From the NCBI RefSeq assembly GCF_002980555.1, contig NZ_PVBT01000007.1, positions 248,001-312,000 on the forward strand: 64,000 nt of DNA, written 5' to 3'. Every line of letters begins with the position of its first letter. Position 1 is the stretch's first letter. The notes under the pieces are model-generated. The model made no database searches. It had not been told where the DNA came from and saw only the letters and a list, made by a program, of their open reading frames with translations. The translations under genes and the position numbers were made by a program. Source of the stretch: Phyllobacterium myrsinacearum. GTDB taxonomy: Bacteria; Pseudomonadota; Alphaproteobacteria; Rhizobiales; Rhizobiaceae. This document shows positions 1 through 8,642 of this stretch, piece after piece.

Positions 1-2
1 TC

Positions 3-2108
3 ATGGTTTTCCTGCGGCGCGCCACACCGACCTTTGCGGCAGGTGTGACCGTGCCCTTGTCGCTGGCCGGCACGTTTGCCGCCATGTGGGCCTGGGGCCT
101 GTCCATCGACAATCTTTCCCTGATGGCGCTGGCCGTATCCGTCGGGTTCGTTGTCGATGATGCCATCGTGATGATTGAAAACATCTATGCCAATCTGGAA
201 GCAGGCATGAAGCCGATGCGTGCGGCACTGGAGGGCGCGCGGCAGATCGGGTTCACCGTTGTCTCCATCAGCCTGTCATTGCTTGCCGCCTTCATTCCCC
301 TGTTCTTCATGGGCGGCATTGTCGGCCGTTTCTTCCAGACCTTCTCGCTGACGCTTGCATTCACCATTGCGGTTTCAACCGTGGTATCGCTGACCGTCAC
401 GCCCATGATCTGCGGGCACAGGCTGAAACCCCATGACACCGACGCGCGCCCGGGCGTTTTCGGCCGTATTGTCGAAGGCACGCTGGATGCGGTCATCGGC
501 TTCTACGGCCGCACACTGAAGAGCGTTCTCTATCACCGGGTCCTGGCTGTTCTCGTGATTTTTGCATGCGTGGCCATCACGGTCTTTCTCTACATCAAGG
601 TTCCAAAAGGCTTCTTCCCGCAGGACGATACCGGTTTCATCATGGGCGGCACCCAGGCCTCCACCGACATCTCCTATCCGGCTATGGTGCTGTTGCAACG
701 GCAGGCCGCGGAGATCGCGGGCCAGGATCCAGCCGTTGCCGGCGTTGGCTCCTCGGTGGGCGGCGGCGGTTTTTCCTCCGGCGTCAATCGCGGACAGTTG
801 CTGATTTCACTGAAGCCGGAGAAACAGCGCGACCCGACCGCTGTCGTGATCGACCGCATGCGCAAATCGCTTGCATCCGTCGCCGGCCTTTCGACGTTCC
901 TGTTCTCGCCGGGCGACATCCGTGCCGGCGGCCGCTCCACCCAGTCGCAATATCAGTTCACCCTGTGGGATGCCGACTACAACGAGCTTGTCACCTGGGC
1001 GCCGAAGATACTTGACCGCCTGAAGCTGGAACCGGGGCTGACCGATGTTGCGACCGACCGCCAGCCGAACGGCTTGCAGGCCAACGTCACCATCGACCGC
1101 GTTGCCGCGGCCCGGATGGGGGTTGCAATCGGCGATATAGACAGCGCGCTCAACAACGCTTTTTCGCAACGGCAGATTTCCACCATCTATTCCGCGCGTA
1201 ACCAGTACCGGGTGGTGATCGAAGCAAACAATGATTATGCGCGCGATCCCGCGCAGATCGCCAATCTGCATGTCACCGGAACCGGTGGAATTCAGGTGCC
1301 GCTCAGCAGCGTGGCCAAGATCGAGCGCACACTGGCACCGCTCGTCGTCAATCATCAGGGCCAGTTTCCATCTGTCACCATTTCCTACAATCTGGCTCTG
1401 GGGACCTCCCTGGAAGAGGCTAACAACGCGGTGCAGTCGGCTGTACTGGAGATGCATCTTCCGGATTCGCTGCATGCGGAATTTGCCGGCGATGCGGCAT
1501 CGCTCACCCAGTCCACGGGCAGCCAGCCCCTCTTGATCCTGGCGGCGCTGCTGACGGTCTATATCGTGCTGGGCATTCTCTATGAAAGCCTCGCCCACCC
1601 GCTGACCATCATCTCTACCTTGCCGTCTGCGGGGCTTGGCGCCCTGCTAGCACTGGTGGTCACGGGCACGGACCTGACGCTGATTGCCTTCATCGGCATC
1701 ATTCTTCTGATCGGCATCGTCAAGAAGAACGGCATCATGATGGTGGATTTCGCGCTGCACGGCGAACGGGTTTCCGGCCTATCGGCCGAGGACGCCATTT
1801 ATCAGGCGTGTCTCAAACGCTTCCGGCCGATCCTGATGACAACGCTCGCCGCCATCATGGGCGCCATACCGCTGATCATTGCTACCGGTCCTGGCACGGA
1901 ACTGCGCCGCCCCCTCGGCATCACCATCGTCGGCGGCCTGATCGTTTCGCAGGTTCTGACACTATACACGACACCGGTTATCTACCTGATGCTGGCACGG
2001 CTGCATCACCGCTGGTCGGTGAAAAAATCAGCCCCAGCGGTTCCAGCCGGCATCGCAGGCGAAGCCGGGACACCCCCCGGCACAGGCAAAAATTTCATAG
2101 AATTTTAA
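3..2108 (+). CDS. RND efflux transporter inner-membrane subunit, 5'-truncated
   Basis: Proton-driven drug/metabolite exporter of the HAE1 (AcrB/MdtB/MdtC) family in the inner membrane. The window holds the last ~700 residues; a full subunit is about 1,030-1,050, so the reading frame opens upstream and the first Met is internal. The TM4 motif VDDAIVMIENI carries the paired Asp of the proton relay (D52-D53 of the fragment). The TM10 motif GIVKKNGIMMVDFA supplies the matching Lys and resembles MdtB/MdtC more than AcrB. The porter and docking domain lies between, and the end is an Ala/Pro-rich cytoplasmic tail. The membrane-fusion partner would be upstream and is not visible. Substrate cannot be deduced. 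Confidence 0.93.
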   Translation: MVFLRRATPTFAAGVTVPLSLAGTFAAMWAWGLSIDNLSLMALAVSVGFVVDDAIVMIENIYANLEAGMKPMRAALEGARQIGFTVVSISLSLLAAFIPLFFMGGIVGRFFQTFSLTLAFTIAVSTVVSLTVTPMICGHRLKPHDTDARPGVFGRIVEGTLDAVIGFYGRTLKSVLYHRVLAVLVIFACVAITVFLYIKVPKGFFPQDDTGFIMGGTQASTDISYPAMVLLQRQAAEIAGQDPAVAGVGSSVGGGGFSSGVNRGQLLISLKPEKQRDPTAVVIDRMRKSLASVAGLSTFLFSPGDIRAGGRSTQSQYQFTLWDADYNELVTWAPKILDRLKLEPGLTDVATDRQPNGLQANVTIDRVAAARMGVAIGDIDSALNNAFSQRQISTIYSARNQYRVVIEANNDYARDPAQIANLHVTGTGGIQVPLSSVAKIERTLAPLVVNHQGQFPSVTISYNLALGTSLEEANNAVQSAVLEMHLPDSLHAEFAGDAASLTQSTGSQPLLILAALLTVYIVLGILYESLAHPLTIISTLPSAGLGALLALVVTGTDLTLIAFIGIILLIGIVKKNGIMMVDFALHGERVSGLSAEDAIYQACLKRFRPILMTTLAAIMGAIPLIIATGPGTELRRPLGITIVGGLIVSQVLTLYTTPVIYLMLARLHHRWSVKKSAPAVPAGIAGEAGTPPGTGKNFIEF

Positions 2109-2196
2109 CAAAATGAAACACTGCATGAACGACAGGTTCCGCGCCTGTTCAGGTTACCCCGCATAGTGTTGCACCAGTTCCACAGGGGTATCCGTC

Positions 2197-2346
2197 ATGC
2201 TTGTACAGCGTCTTGGCATCGTCTTTTTCATCTTCCTGGCGTTTGCCTTGTCCTTTGGCAGCTTTGTCAACTACACGGCAAAATACGGGCGTTACCCGCA
2301 TCTCGCCTCCCAGGGCAAGGTCATGCAGGATGTCAGCCGGAACTGA
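2197..2346 (+). CDS. small single-span membrane protein, hypothetical (49 aa)
   Basis: Short frame starting with ATG after a purine-rich AGGGG about six bases upstream. Residues 1-8 are polar to mixed, residues 8-25 form one hydrophobic segment (IVFFIFLAFALSFGSF), and the C-terminal half is polar and basic (YGRYPHLASQGK). That is the shape of a single-pass inner-membrane microprotein. It follows the RND gene by 88 bases on the same strand and converges with the 60-residue gene on the other strand. No family is recognised. The call rests on the hydropathy pattern and ribosome site only. Confidence 0.42.
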   Translation: MLVQRLGIVFFIFLAFALSFGSFVNYTAKYGRYPHLASQGKVMQDVSRN

Positions 2347-2367
2347 CCTGTTCCCGTCATATGGAGG

Positions 2368-2550
2368 CTATCGTTTGCGTTTCTCGGCCTTTTCAAGGCG
2401 TTTGAGCAACTCTGTGAACTGGGCAGGAAGTTCCCGGTCGGCCTGAGACGGATGGGAGGACTGCACCGCATTGCGGAACTCCTGCCGCGCGATCTGCGTG
2501 CGGACAACAGCGGCAACAGGTCGATGCGATATTCCGTGTTTTACTGCCAT
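2368..2550 (-). CDS. conserved-looking small basic protein, hypothetical (60 aa)
   Basis: Starts at the ATG at 2550, preceded by a strong GGGAAGG ribosome site six bases away; the longer frame reaching 2586 has no such site. The product is basic and mostly helical. Its C-terminus, ELPAQFTELLKRLEKAEKRK, faintly recalls the helix of NepR-type anti-sigma factors (general form: Pro, Phe, LL-x-x-L). No phyR or ecfG neighbour supports that reading, so function stays unknown. The neighbouring genes are an RND subunit and a transglutaminase-like protein. Confidence 0.55.
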   Translation of the reverse strand: MAVKHGISHRPVAAVVRTQIARQEFRNAVQSSHPSQADRELPAQFTELLKRLEKAEKRKR

Positions 2551-2826
2551 AGCCCTTCCCAACCATTTCTGGAGCAAGATCGGCATTCACCTTCTGACGC
2601 GTACCAATTCTCAAATCGGCCTGCCCTGCGGGTATCCACCGGTTTTCACGATGGCATTCTCCAGGCATAACGGGCTTCGCGCGCATTCGTTTCAGATTTT
2701 ACCGGCCTATGGTCAACAAAAGCTGAAGGACCCTGCAGGGATATCCTCGCGCGATATTTTCTTTCGCCGGACAGGAACCCAAACCGTCATTGTCGCGTTC
2801 TCCTCAAAACCCCAAAAGGATGCGCC

Positions 2827-3753
2827 ATGCTGATCCGTGTCGGATATGAAATTGCTATTCAATGCAACGAACCAACGCCCATGACGACCTACCTGAATCT
2901 GGAGACGGACCGGCTTTCCGATCTTGTTTGCGAGCGCGGCCCTATCGTTACACCCGATGTGAAGCTGGAGAATTTTCGCGATCTGTTCGGCAACAATTGC
3001 CTGCGGCTTCTGGCTCCTGCCGGAAATCTCTCGTTGAAATACGACGCGGTGCTGCGGGATGATGGCTTGCCGGATCCCATTGACGGCGATGCCCGGGAGT
3101 TGACCGTCGACAAGCTGCCGACCGAGTGCCTGGCCTTTCTGTCGGCAAGCCGTTACTGCGAAACGGATGAACTCAGCAATCTGGCATGGAGCCTTTTCGG
3201 TCAGGTGCAACCGGGATGGACACGCGTTCAGGCCATCTGTGATTACGTGAATCAGCGCCTGACATTCAGCTATGGATTTGCCCGCGCTACACGAACCGCC
3301 GCGCAGGCACATGAAGAGCGGGTTGGCGTCTGCCGCGACTTTGCGCATCTGGCTGTTGCCTTCTGCCGCTGCATGAACATCCCGGCCCGTTACGTCAATG
3401 GATATATGGGCGACATCGGTGTCCCCGCCGATCCCGCACCCATGGATTTCAATGCCTGGTTCGAGGTATACCTCGGCGGCAAATGGCACACATTCGACGC
3501 ACGCCATAACAAGCGCCGCATTGGCCGCATCGTTGTCGCCCGTGGACGGGACGCGGCTGATATTCCTCTCATCTATACATTCGGGCCGCACCAGCTGACG
3601 AACTTCAAGGTCTGGACATTCGAGGAGACCAAGCCGTCTTTCTCCAGCCAACACTTTGAAAAGGTTTCACTTGTCACACCCTGGTTCAGCCAGAGGTGGT
3701 CCCGGCTTTCGCGGCATATCCAAGCCAGAACAGACGCTGAAAACACGATGTAG
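2827..3753 (+). CDS. transglutaminase-like superfamily protein
   Basis: A 308-residue protein with a bacterial transglutaminase N-terminal region (residues ~1-90) followed by the papain-like transglutaminase core. The nucleophile motif is GVCRDFAH (C169), and the Asp motif is TFDARHN (D224). At the position where the family usually has the catalytic His, in the (D/W)xHAWxE motif, this protein reads DFNAWFEVYL, with Asn209. His221 lies nearby in KWHTFD. The likely role is protein cross-linking or, more often in bacteria, proteolysis or deamidation; activity is uncertain because of the Asn. The start is backed by AAGGA upstream. No signal peptide is seen, suggesting a cytoplasmic protein. Confidence 0.85.
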   Translation: MLIRVGYEIAIQCNEPTPMTTYLNLETDRLSDLVCERGPIVTPDVKLENFRDLFGNNCLRLLAPAGNLSLKYDAVLRDDGLPDPIDGDARELTVDKLPTECLAFLSASRYCETDELSNLAWSLFGQVQPGWTRVQAICDYVNQRLTFSYGFARATRTAAQAHEERVGVCRDFAHLAVAFCRCMNIPARYVNGYMGDIGVPADPAPMDFNAWFEVYLGGKWHTFDARHNKRRIGRIVVARGRDAADIPLIYTFGPHQLTNFKVWTFEETKPSFSSQHFEKVSLVTPWFSQRWSRLSRHIQARTDAENTM

Positions 3754-3963
3754 CGGGTTTCGGACCAGCATCCCGCAAACCGTGGAAGCCGGCTCAATAC
3801 CCATGACGGCATTTGCCATGTTCGGACCCGCTGCCTGTCTGTTTGCACTGCGGTAAGCTCTTCCACAGGCGCAACAAATCGTTTCGAATTGCCATGCCGC
3901 ATTTGAAGGGCTAGCCTTTTTCCCAAGCGGGATTTCATTCGATTCAGGAAAGGACCATTCCCC

Positions 3964-4230
3964 ATGCCTTTCACAAATCCTCCAGAGCCAGCCTATTCAC
4001 AGGACGACTGGGACCTGATGCAGGCGGCCTACAACAGGGCCGCCACCACCCTTCTTGTGCAATCGAGCAGCGATGAAGAAGCCAGGATCATCGCCAAGAC
4101 CGTGATGACCGCATTCAACCGCGGCAATCGCAGCGTCAACTCGCTCGCCGCTCTTGCGGTGATCACCGCAGTCAATGCCCATCCGGACGTCCGCGGAGCG
4201 GATGCCCGGCCTGAAAAGCGGTACGCTTGA
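3964..4230 (+). CDS. conserved hypothetical protein (88 aa)
   Basis: Small soluble protein preceded by AGGAAAGGA and a clean ATG. Residues 14-70 look like an amphipathic all-helical domain (DDWDLMQAAYNRAATTLL, then a second long helix through VNSLAALAVITAV). It has no membrane segment, cysteine or nucleotide motif. I do not recognise a named family. It stands alone between the transglutaminase-like gene and a small lipoprotein gene on the same strand. Confidence 0.7.
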   Translation: MPFTNPPEPAYSQDDWDLMQAAYNRAATTLLVQSSSDEEARIIAKTVMTAFNRGNRSVNSLAALAVITAVNAHPDVRGADARPEKRYA

Positions 4231-4320
4231 GGCAATTCCTCCGGTGCCCTCCTTGCCGCTTTGACATTCTGGCCCATTTGCGGCAGATGTGACCTTCGTT
4301 GTTTGGGTCGAGGTCATAGA

Positions 4321-4509
4321 ATGAAATTCATCACCATCGCGACACTCCTAAGTGGCCTGGCTTTGTCTGCCTGCGGCTCGACTTATGCGACGTGGACGCC
4401 GCGGGAAACCGAAATTACGGGAAAAAATCCTCCCGAATGCCAGCGCGGCATTGGTATCTGCCCGAGCGACTATGGCCGCTCCGGACAGATGCGCGCCGGC
4501 AGGGGCTGA
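4321..4509 (+). CDS. small lipoprotein, hypothetical (62 aa)
   Basis: The first 18 residues form a lipoprotein signal peptide: a short Lys-containing N-region, the hydrophobic stretch ITIATLLSGLAL and the lipobox LSAC with C18 as the lipidated Cys. The mature part is only about 44 residues, polar, with a further Cys pair (PPECQRGIGIC) that could form a disulfide in the periplasm. No family recognised. It converges with the solute-binding-fold gene, whose stop lies three bases away on the other strand. Confidence 0.62.
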   Translation: MKFITIATLLSGLALSACGSTYATWTPRETEITGKNPPECQRGIGICPSDYGRSGQMRAGRG

Positions 4510-4511
4510 CG

Positions 4512-5648
4512 CTACACGCCGAAACTCCGGCGGAACTGATCGTTGAGATCATCGATAATGGTTTCCGCTCTATGGTGACCGCGCAAACCCGCGTTGAGGC
4601 GATCTGACGCCGATTGCTGAAACGCCATGTAACCATTGTGGCGCGGGCGCACCCACGCGGCTTCCAATGTCCGGCGCGTTGCCGCGTAGAAGTTTGACGC
4701 TGCCGCATTGACCGCAGCGTCTTCCCACGCATCCGCATGTCCAGGTTGTCCGCCCGTTCGCGCATAGGGACCGCGCTGAACATCGCCGCTGGCAATCCAG
4801 TAGGCAAAATCGACAGCCGCTTGCCCGTGTTCGGAAAAAGCGGAAACAGCAATACCCGTACCGCCAAGCGCTGAGCCCGCCGGCCCGCTGCCGCCCGCCG
4901 CCGTCATATCGGCAAAGGCCACACAGTGCGGCCGGAACCCGGGAATGGCATAGTTGACGTAGCCGTAAATCAGCGGAGCGCAGGCAGTCGCCGACCCGGC
5001 TGCAGCCATCCGTTCCAGCACGGCAATCGGATCCATCTCGAAGCAGGCGGGATCAACGAGAGCGCTGATCTCGCGCATCATTTCCACAACGCGAATACCA
5101 TGCTGCCGTTCGATCAGGTCTCCGGGTGCCGTGGCGCAGGGCGTCCCCATGTTTCCGCTTAAGGTGTAAAAGGTCATGAGCGAATGCGGCGGCCGGAGCG
5201 GAAGAAGAACCCTGCCTGCGCGGGCGAGAACCAGCATTTCATCCCAGGTGCCAGGCGACTGCTCCAAGAGATCGGGGCGCCAAGCGGAAACCTGCGTTGC
5301 CGTATCGACCGGAAACGCCCATTGCTGTCCCTGCCAGTGGTAGCTCGGATAGGATTGCCCGACGCTGCCCTTGAGCAGCGCGAGGCGCTCCGCCTCCCGG
5401 CCGGCAACATCCAGCGGGGCGAGGCAGTTCTCCGCGGTAATCTGCCCGACATGCGGATGATCGATGACGATCAGATCATAGGTTCGGGCCAGTTCCTCCA
5501 CGGGAAAGGATTCAAAATCCTGCAGCGAGCGCTTGGCCCATTCAACGGTGACGCCCGTCTTCTCCCGCCAGAGCGTCGAACAGGCGACCATGGGGTCATA
5601 GCCGCGCGGGTGGCTCCACGTCATGCCTTTCAACGCAACGCTGCTCAC
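4512..5648 (-). CDS. solute-binding-protein-fold protein without export signal
   Basis: A 378-residue protein resembling family-1 extracellular solute-binding proteins: an early strand (GMTWSHPRGY), an Asp-rich inter-lobe strand (YDLIVIDHPHV), the hinge-region AFPVDTATQVSAWRPDLL, and late segments typical of the fold (ALGGTGIAVSAFSEHGQAA). The start is fixed by a GTGA overlap with the CoA-transferase stop, and from that GTG there is no signal peptide or lipobox. No permease or ATPase is adjacent. It is the last gene of a coupled MaoC/CoA-transferase operon, so it may bind a metabolite in the cytoplasm, or be a former transporter component. Ligand unknown. Confidence 0.8.
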   Translation of the reverse strand: MSSVALKGMTWSHPRGYDPMVACSTLWREKTGVTVEWAKRSLQDFESFPVEELARTYDLIVIDHPHVGQITAENCLAPLDVAGREAERLALLKGSVGQSYPSYHWQGQQWAFPVDTATQVSAWRPDLLEQSPGTWDEMLVLARAGRVLLPLRPPHSLMTFYTLSGNMGTPCATAPGDLIERQHGIRVVEMMREISALVDPACFEMDPIAVLERMAAAGSATACAPLIYGYVNYAIPGFRPHCVAFADMTAAGGSGPAGSALGGTGIAVSAFSEHGQAAVDFAYWIASGDVQRGPYARTGGQPGHADAWEDAAVNAAASNFYAATRRTLEAAWVRPRHNGYMAFQQSASDRLNAGLRGHHRAETIIDDLNDQFRRSFGV

Positions 5649-6808
5649 AGGCCGAACTCCTTGCGAATCGCCTCGCTGTGTTCACCGATGCGGGGCGCGG
5701 CGCGGTCCGACTTTGCCCGTTTGCCATTGACCCGGATGGGCGAGCGCGTCGTGAGGATGGAAACATTGTCTGCCCGCTCCACCCTTTGCAGCATATCGAG
5801 AACCTTGAAACCCTCGCTGGCCATCAGCTCTTCCCAGTTCAGGACTTTCGCGCACCAGATATCGGCGGGTTCGAGGATCGAGAGCCAGTGTTCCGTCGGC
5901 TGGGTGGCGAGTTTTTGGGCGATGATGCGCTTGATCTCATCCCGGGCGGTGAACCAGCTGGCAGGGGTGTCGCGATAGGGTGCCAGTTCATCCAGGCCGA
6001 GAAGATCGGCGAGCTTCGGCAGCGGCGTCATGGCGAGCGCCAGAAAATTATCCTTGGTCGGATAGACACCGTAGGGCGCGGAGAGATAGGCATGGGCGCT
6101 GCGGAAATCGGAGCGCTTGGGCAGCCGGCGGCCGTCATTCAGATGCGTGGTCAGCACTTCGAACTGGAAATCGATCAGCGATTCCAGCAAGCTCGTTTCG
6201 ATATGGCTGCCGGTTCCGCTGATCCCGCGCCTGACCAGAGCGGCGAGAACGCCCTGAACCGTAGCGGCACCCGCCAGCATGTCCGCAACCGCAAGCCCGA
6301 ATGGTACAGGCCCCTGGCTTTCATCGCCGTTCAGCCACATCAAGCCCGAGCGCGATTGCGCCAGCAGATCCTGCCCGGGACGGCCCACCCAGGGGCCCTC
6401 CTCGCCGTAGCCGCTGATGCTGGCATAGACCAGCCGCGGATTGATGGCCTTCACCGCCTCGTAATCCAGTCCCAGTCGCTTGATGACGCCGGGGCGGAAA
6501 TTCTGGATCAGAACATCGGCCTTGCCGAGCAATGTTCGCAGGGACGCAAGGTCGCTCGCACTTTTCAGATCGATCGCGAGACTTTCCTTGGCCCGGTTGA
6601 TCGCATGAAAAATCGTCGAGTCGCCGCCGATTTCGGTATCACTCAGATAAAGCCGGCGCGAAAGGTCGCCGCCGTCGGGGCGCTCGATCTTGATGACACG
6701 CGCGCCGAGGTCCATCAGGCGCAGCGAGGCATAGGGGCCTGACAGGAATTGGCTCATATCAACGACGAGCAGGCCGGCAAGCGGCAGATCAGCATTGTCC
6801 GTGGTCAT
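5645..6808 (-). CDS. CaiB/BaiF family (type III) CoA-transferase
   Basis: Transfers CoA between a CoA-thioester and a carboxylic acid through an Asp-anchored acyl intermediate. The N-terminal signature ADLPLAGLLVVDMSQFLSGP, the KIERPDGGD nucleotide-contact region and the RPGQDLLAQSRSGLM segment holding the catalytic Asp are all present. Length, 387 residues, fits the family. The ATG at 6808 overlaps the upstream stop by one base (TGATG); a GTG one codon earlier is possible. Between a MaoC hydratase and a solute-binding-fold protein, it likely activates a short organic acid whose CoA ester is then hydrated. The exact acid cannot be read. Confidence 0.92.
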   Translation of the reverse strand: MTTDNADLPLAGLLVVDMSQFLSGPYASLRLMDLGARVIKIERPDGGDLSRRLYLSDTEIGGDSTIFHAINRAKESLAIDLKSASDLASLRTLLGKADVLIQNFRPGVIKRLGLDYEAVKAINPRLVYASISGYGEEGPWVGRPGQDLLAQSRSGLMWLNGDESQGPVPFGLAVADMLAGAATVQGVLAALVRRGISGTGSHIETSLLESLIDFQFEVLTTHLNDGRRLPKRSDFRSAHAYLSAPYGVYPTKDNFLALAMTPLPKLADLLGLDELAPYRDTPASWFTARDEIKRIIAQKLATQPTEHWLSILEPADIWCAKVLNWEELMASEGFKVLDMLQRVERADNVSILTTRSPIRVNGKRAKSDRAAPRIGEHSEAIRKEFGL

Positions 6809-7359
6809 CACTTCTCGGTCTTTCCAATAAAATCGGCGGGGTTCTGATATTTCACCGTTTGCAGATGCTCGCAGTAGAGAACGAGCTCGCCTTCGTTCTT
6901 GAACACCTCATAGCTGGCGCGGATCAGCCCCAAATCCTTGTAGCGCGGGCGCTTATCGAGATTGGTCCTGATCGTGTAAATCGTATCGTTCAGGAACACC
7001 GGCTTGATGAAACGCAGCTTGTCGTAGCCATAGGAAAACGCGTTGACGCAGTTGGTCGCAACAAGGCCAAGCCCGGCGGAAAAGACAAAGGCTCCAGCGA
7101 CGAGCCGCCGGCCGAAAATACCTTCGCTTTCCGCAAACATCTGGTCCTGCACATAGGGATGGATGTCGGTGACCAGCGTGTTGAAGAAATGGCTGTCGCT
7201 CTCGGAAATCGTTCGCCGCAACGAACGGATTTTCTGCCCGACCGGCCAATCCTCATAAAACCAGTTTTCTGCATTCCAGACCGGCAGAGCCGCATGATCG
7301 GCTGGCATGTTCTTCGGATGTGTCGAGGAGACGCCGACAGTCGGTGAAAACCCGGTCAC
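6808..7359 (-). CDS. MaoC-like (R)-specific enoyl-CoA hydratase/dehydratase
   Basis: Hot-dog-fold hydratase. The domain begins at [14 protein letters not shown] and continues through SDSHFFNTL, the [12 protein letters not shown] helix and a terminal [10 protein letters not shown] strand. It probably adds or removes water on a CoA-thioester made by the adjacent CoA-transferase. The start is uncertain. I chose the GTG at 7359 because it overlaps, as GTGA, the stop of a short frame with a very strong ribosome site at 7433; an ATG at 7308 is the conservative alternative and still keeps the whole domain. Two further overlaps downstream tie it into a three-gene operon. Confidence 0.82.
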   Translation of the reverse strand: MTGFSPTVGVSSTHPKNMPADHAALPVWNAENWFYEDWPVGQKIRSLRRTISESDSHFFNTLVTDIHPYVQDQMFAESEGIFGRRLVAGAFVFSAGLGLVATNCVNAFSYGYDKLRFIKPVFLNDTIYTIRTNLDKRPRYKDLGLIRASYEVFKNEGELVLYCEHLQTVKYQNPADFIGKTEK

Positions 7360-7433
7360 ACCTGCACCTCGCCCACGTCTCCGGACAGTATCCAGCGCTG
7401 TTCCAGACACCGGGAACCGGTCGGATATTTCAT
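7356..7433 (-). CDS. candidate 25-aa leader peptide of the MaoC operon
   Basis: On the minus strand GAGGAGGAG lies six bases before an ATG at 7433. The frame runs 25 codons (begins [14 protein letters not shown]) and ends at a TGA overlapping the GTG of the MaoC frame. It is the only strong ribosome site in this part of the operon. It may be a coupling or regulatory leader peptide. Alternatively it is the true N-terminus of the hydratase displaced by a frameshift, since the hydratase has no comparably good start of its own. No hydrophobic or repeated-codon pattern points to attenuation. Confidence 0.4.
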   Translation of the reverse strand: MKYPTGSRCLEQRWILSGDVGEVQV

Positions 7434-7529
7434 CGTTTACTCCTCCTCGATCTTCTTTTGTAAATATTATTTTCACATATGGGTATTCCTGACAAGCCAG
7501 AAAACAAGGAAAATTGTGCTGCAATGCAA

Positions 7530-7571
7530 AAAGCCCGATGGCCGGACATTTCCATCCGGCCATCGGGCTTT
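7530..7571 (-). terminator. rho-independent terminator of the glutathionyl-hydroquinone reductase gene
   Basis: A perfect 17-base inverted repeat (AAAGCCCGATGGCCGGA and its complement) with an eight-base loop. Read on the minus strand it is followed by TTTTTGC, 29 bases after the reductase stop. Read on the plus strand it has a weaker T-rich tail and could also insulate the MaoC operon promoter. Confidence 0.85.
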
Positions 7572-7599
7572 GTTATTTTGAGTTCTGTCTTTCGACGGG

Positions 7600-8598
7600 C
7601 TAACGCATGGCAATACCCTTGCCCGTCAGGCGCTCGCGATCATGCGGCCGGTCGAAGTCAATCAATGGACCAGCAGGCACAATACCCGCCGGATTGACCG
7701 AAGCGATGGAATAATACCCCGCCTTGATATGATCGATTTTCACTGTGTCGCGCACGTTTTCAAATTGATAAAGCTCACGCAGATAATGGGAGAGATGGTG
7801 ATAGTCCTCGAGCCGCCGGATGTTGCATTTGAAAACGCCGTTATAGGCGGCATCAAACCGGACGAGCGTAACAAACAGCCGCCAGTCGGCCTCCGTCAGG
7901 TAGTGCCCCGCCAGATAACGATGATCGGCCAGATGCATTTCCACGCGGTCAAGCGCCGCAAAGACATCGCGCACGGCTTCGTCATAGCTTGCCTGTGATT
8001 TCGCAAAACCGGCGCGGTAGACGCCGTTGTTGATATTGTCATAGATGAGGCCGTTCCACCGCTCGATCTCCGGCCGCAGGCCTTCGGGATAAAAGTCTCT
8101 TCTGTCACCGGTCAGCCCATCGAAAGCACTGTTCAGAATGCGGATGATATCGGCGGACTCGTTGTTGACGATCTGTCCCTCCTGGCGGTCCCACAGCACC
8201 GGCACCGAAACCTTGCCCGTATAGGTCGCAAGGCTGGCAGTGTAGAGCTGATGCAGGTAATGGACCGGCGGCGCTTTTTGCCCGGCATCAACGAGATTGG
8301 TGAATGTCCAGCCGTTTTCACCGAGCGCGGGCTCGGCAACCGCAACGCTGATGATATTTTCCAGCCCCTTGAGATGACGAAAGATCAGCGTCCGCGAAGC
8401 CCAGGGACAGAGATAGGAAACAAAGAGCTGGTAGCGACCGGCCCCTGCCTTGAAGGTCGGCGTCCCCTCCTTGTCGAGCACGCCATCTGCCGTAATCCAG
8501 TTGCGAAACCGGGTCGGTTCGCGGTGGAACGCCCCGTTTTTCATTTCGCTGGCGGCGACTTCGCCCTTGATCCATTGTCCATTCACCAAGGCTGGCAT
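7600..8598 (-). CDS. yqjG: glutathionyl-hydroquinone reductase (Xi-class GST, YqjG/PcpF type)
   Basis: Reduces glutathionyl-hydroquinones, releasing hydroquinone and glutathione disulfide; cytoplasmic. At 332 residues it is far longer than ordinary GSTs and matches the Xi class. The N-terminal region (AFHREPTRFRNWI) precedes the thioredoxin-like domain with the class-defining Cys motif YLCPWASRT (C64). The C-terminal helical domain starts near residue 175 and contains the ADHRYLAGHYLTEADWRLF stretch typical of GST C-domains. It is monocistronic: a strong terminator follows and ilvD lies 117 bases upstream on the same strand. Confidence 0.93.
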   Translation of the reverse strand: MPALVNGQWIKGEVAASEMKNGAFHREPTRFRNWITADGVLDKEGTPTFKAGAGRYQLFVSYLCPWASRTLIFRHLKGLENIISVAVAEPALGENGWTFTNLVDAGQKAPPVHYLHQLYTASLATYTGKVSVPVLWDRQEGQIVNNESADIIRILNSAFDGLTGDRRDFYPEGLRPEIERWNGLIYDNINNGVYRAGFAKSQASYDEAVRDVFAALDRVEMHLADHRYLAGHYLTEADWRLFVTLVRFDAAYNGVFKCNIRRLEDYHHLSHYLRELYQFENVRDTVKIDHIKAGYYSIASVNPAGIVPAGPLIDFDRPHDRERLTGKGIAMR

Positions 8599-8642
8599 GT
8601 GCTGATTTCCTGACTATTCGACTGCGCGTCAGGATCGCATTT

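Noticed and set aside
4512-5648. The solute-binding-fold protein as part of a classical ABC importer
   Set aside because: No permease or ATPase is in the operon and the fixed start leaves no export signal.
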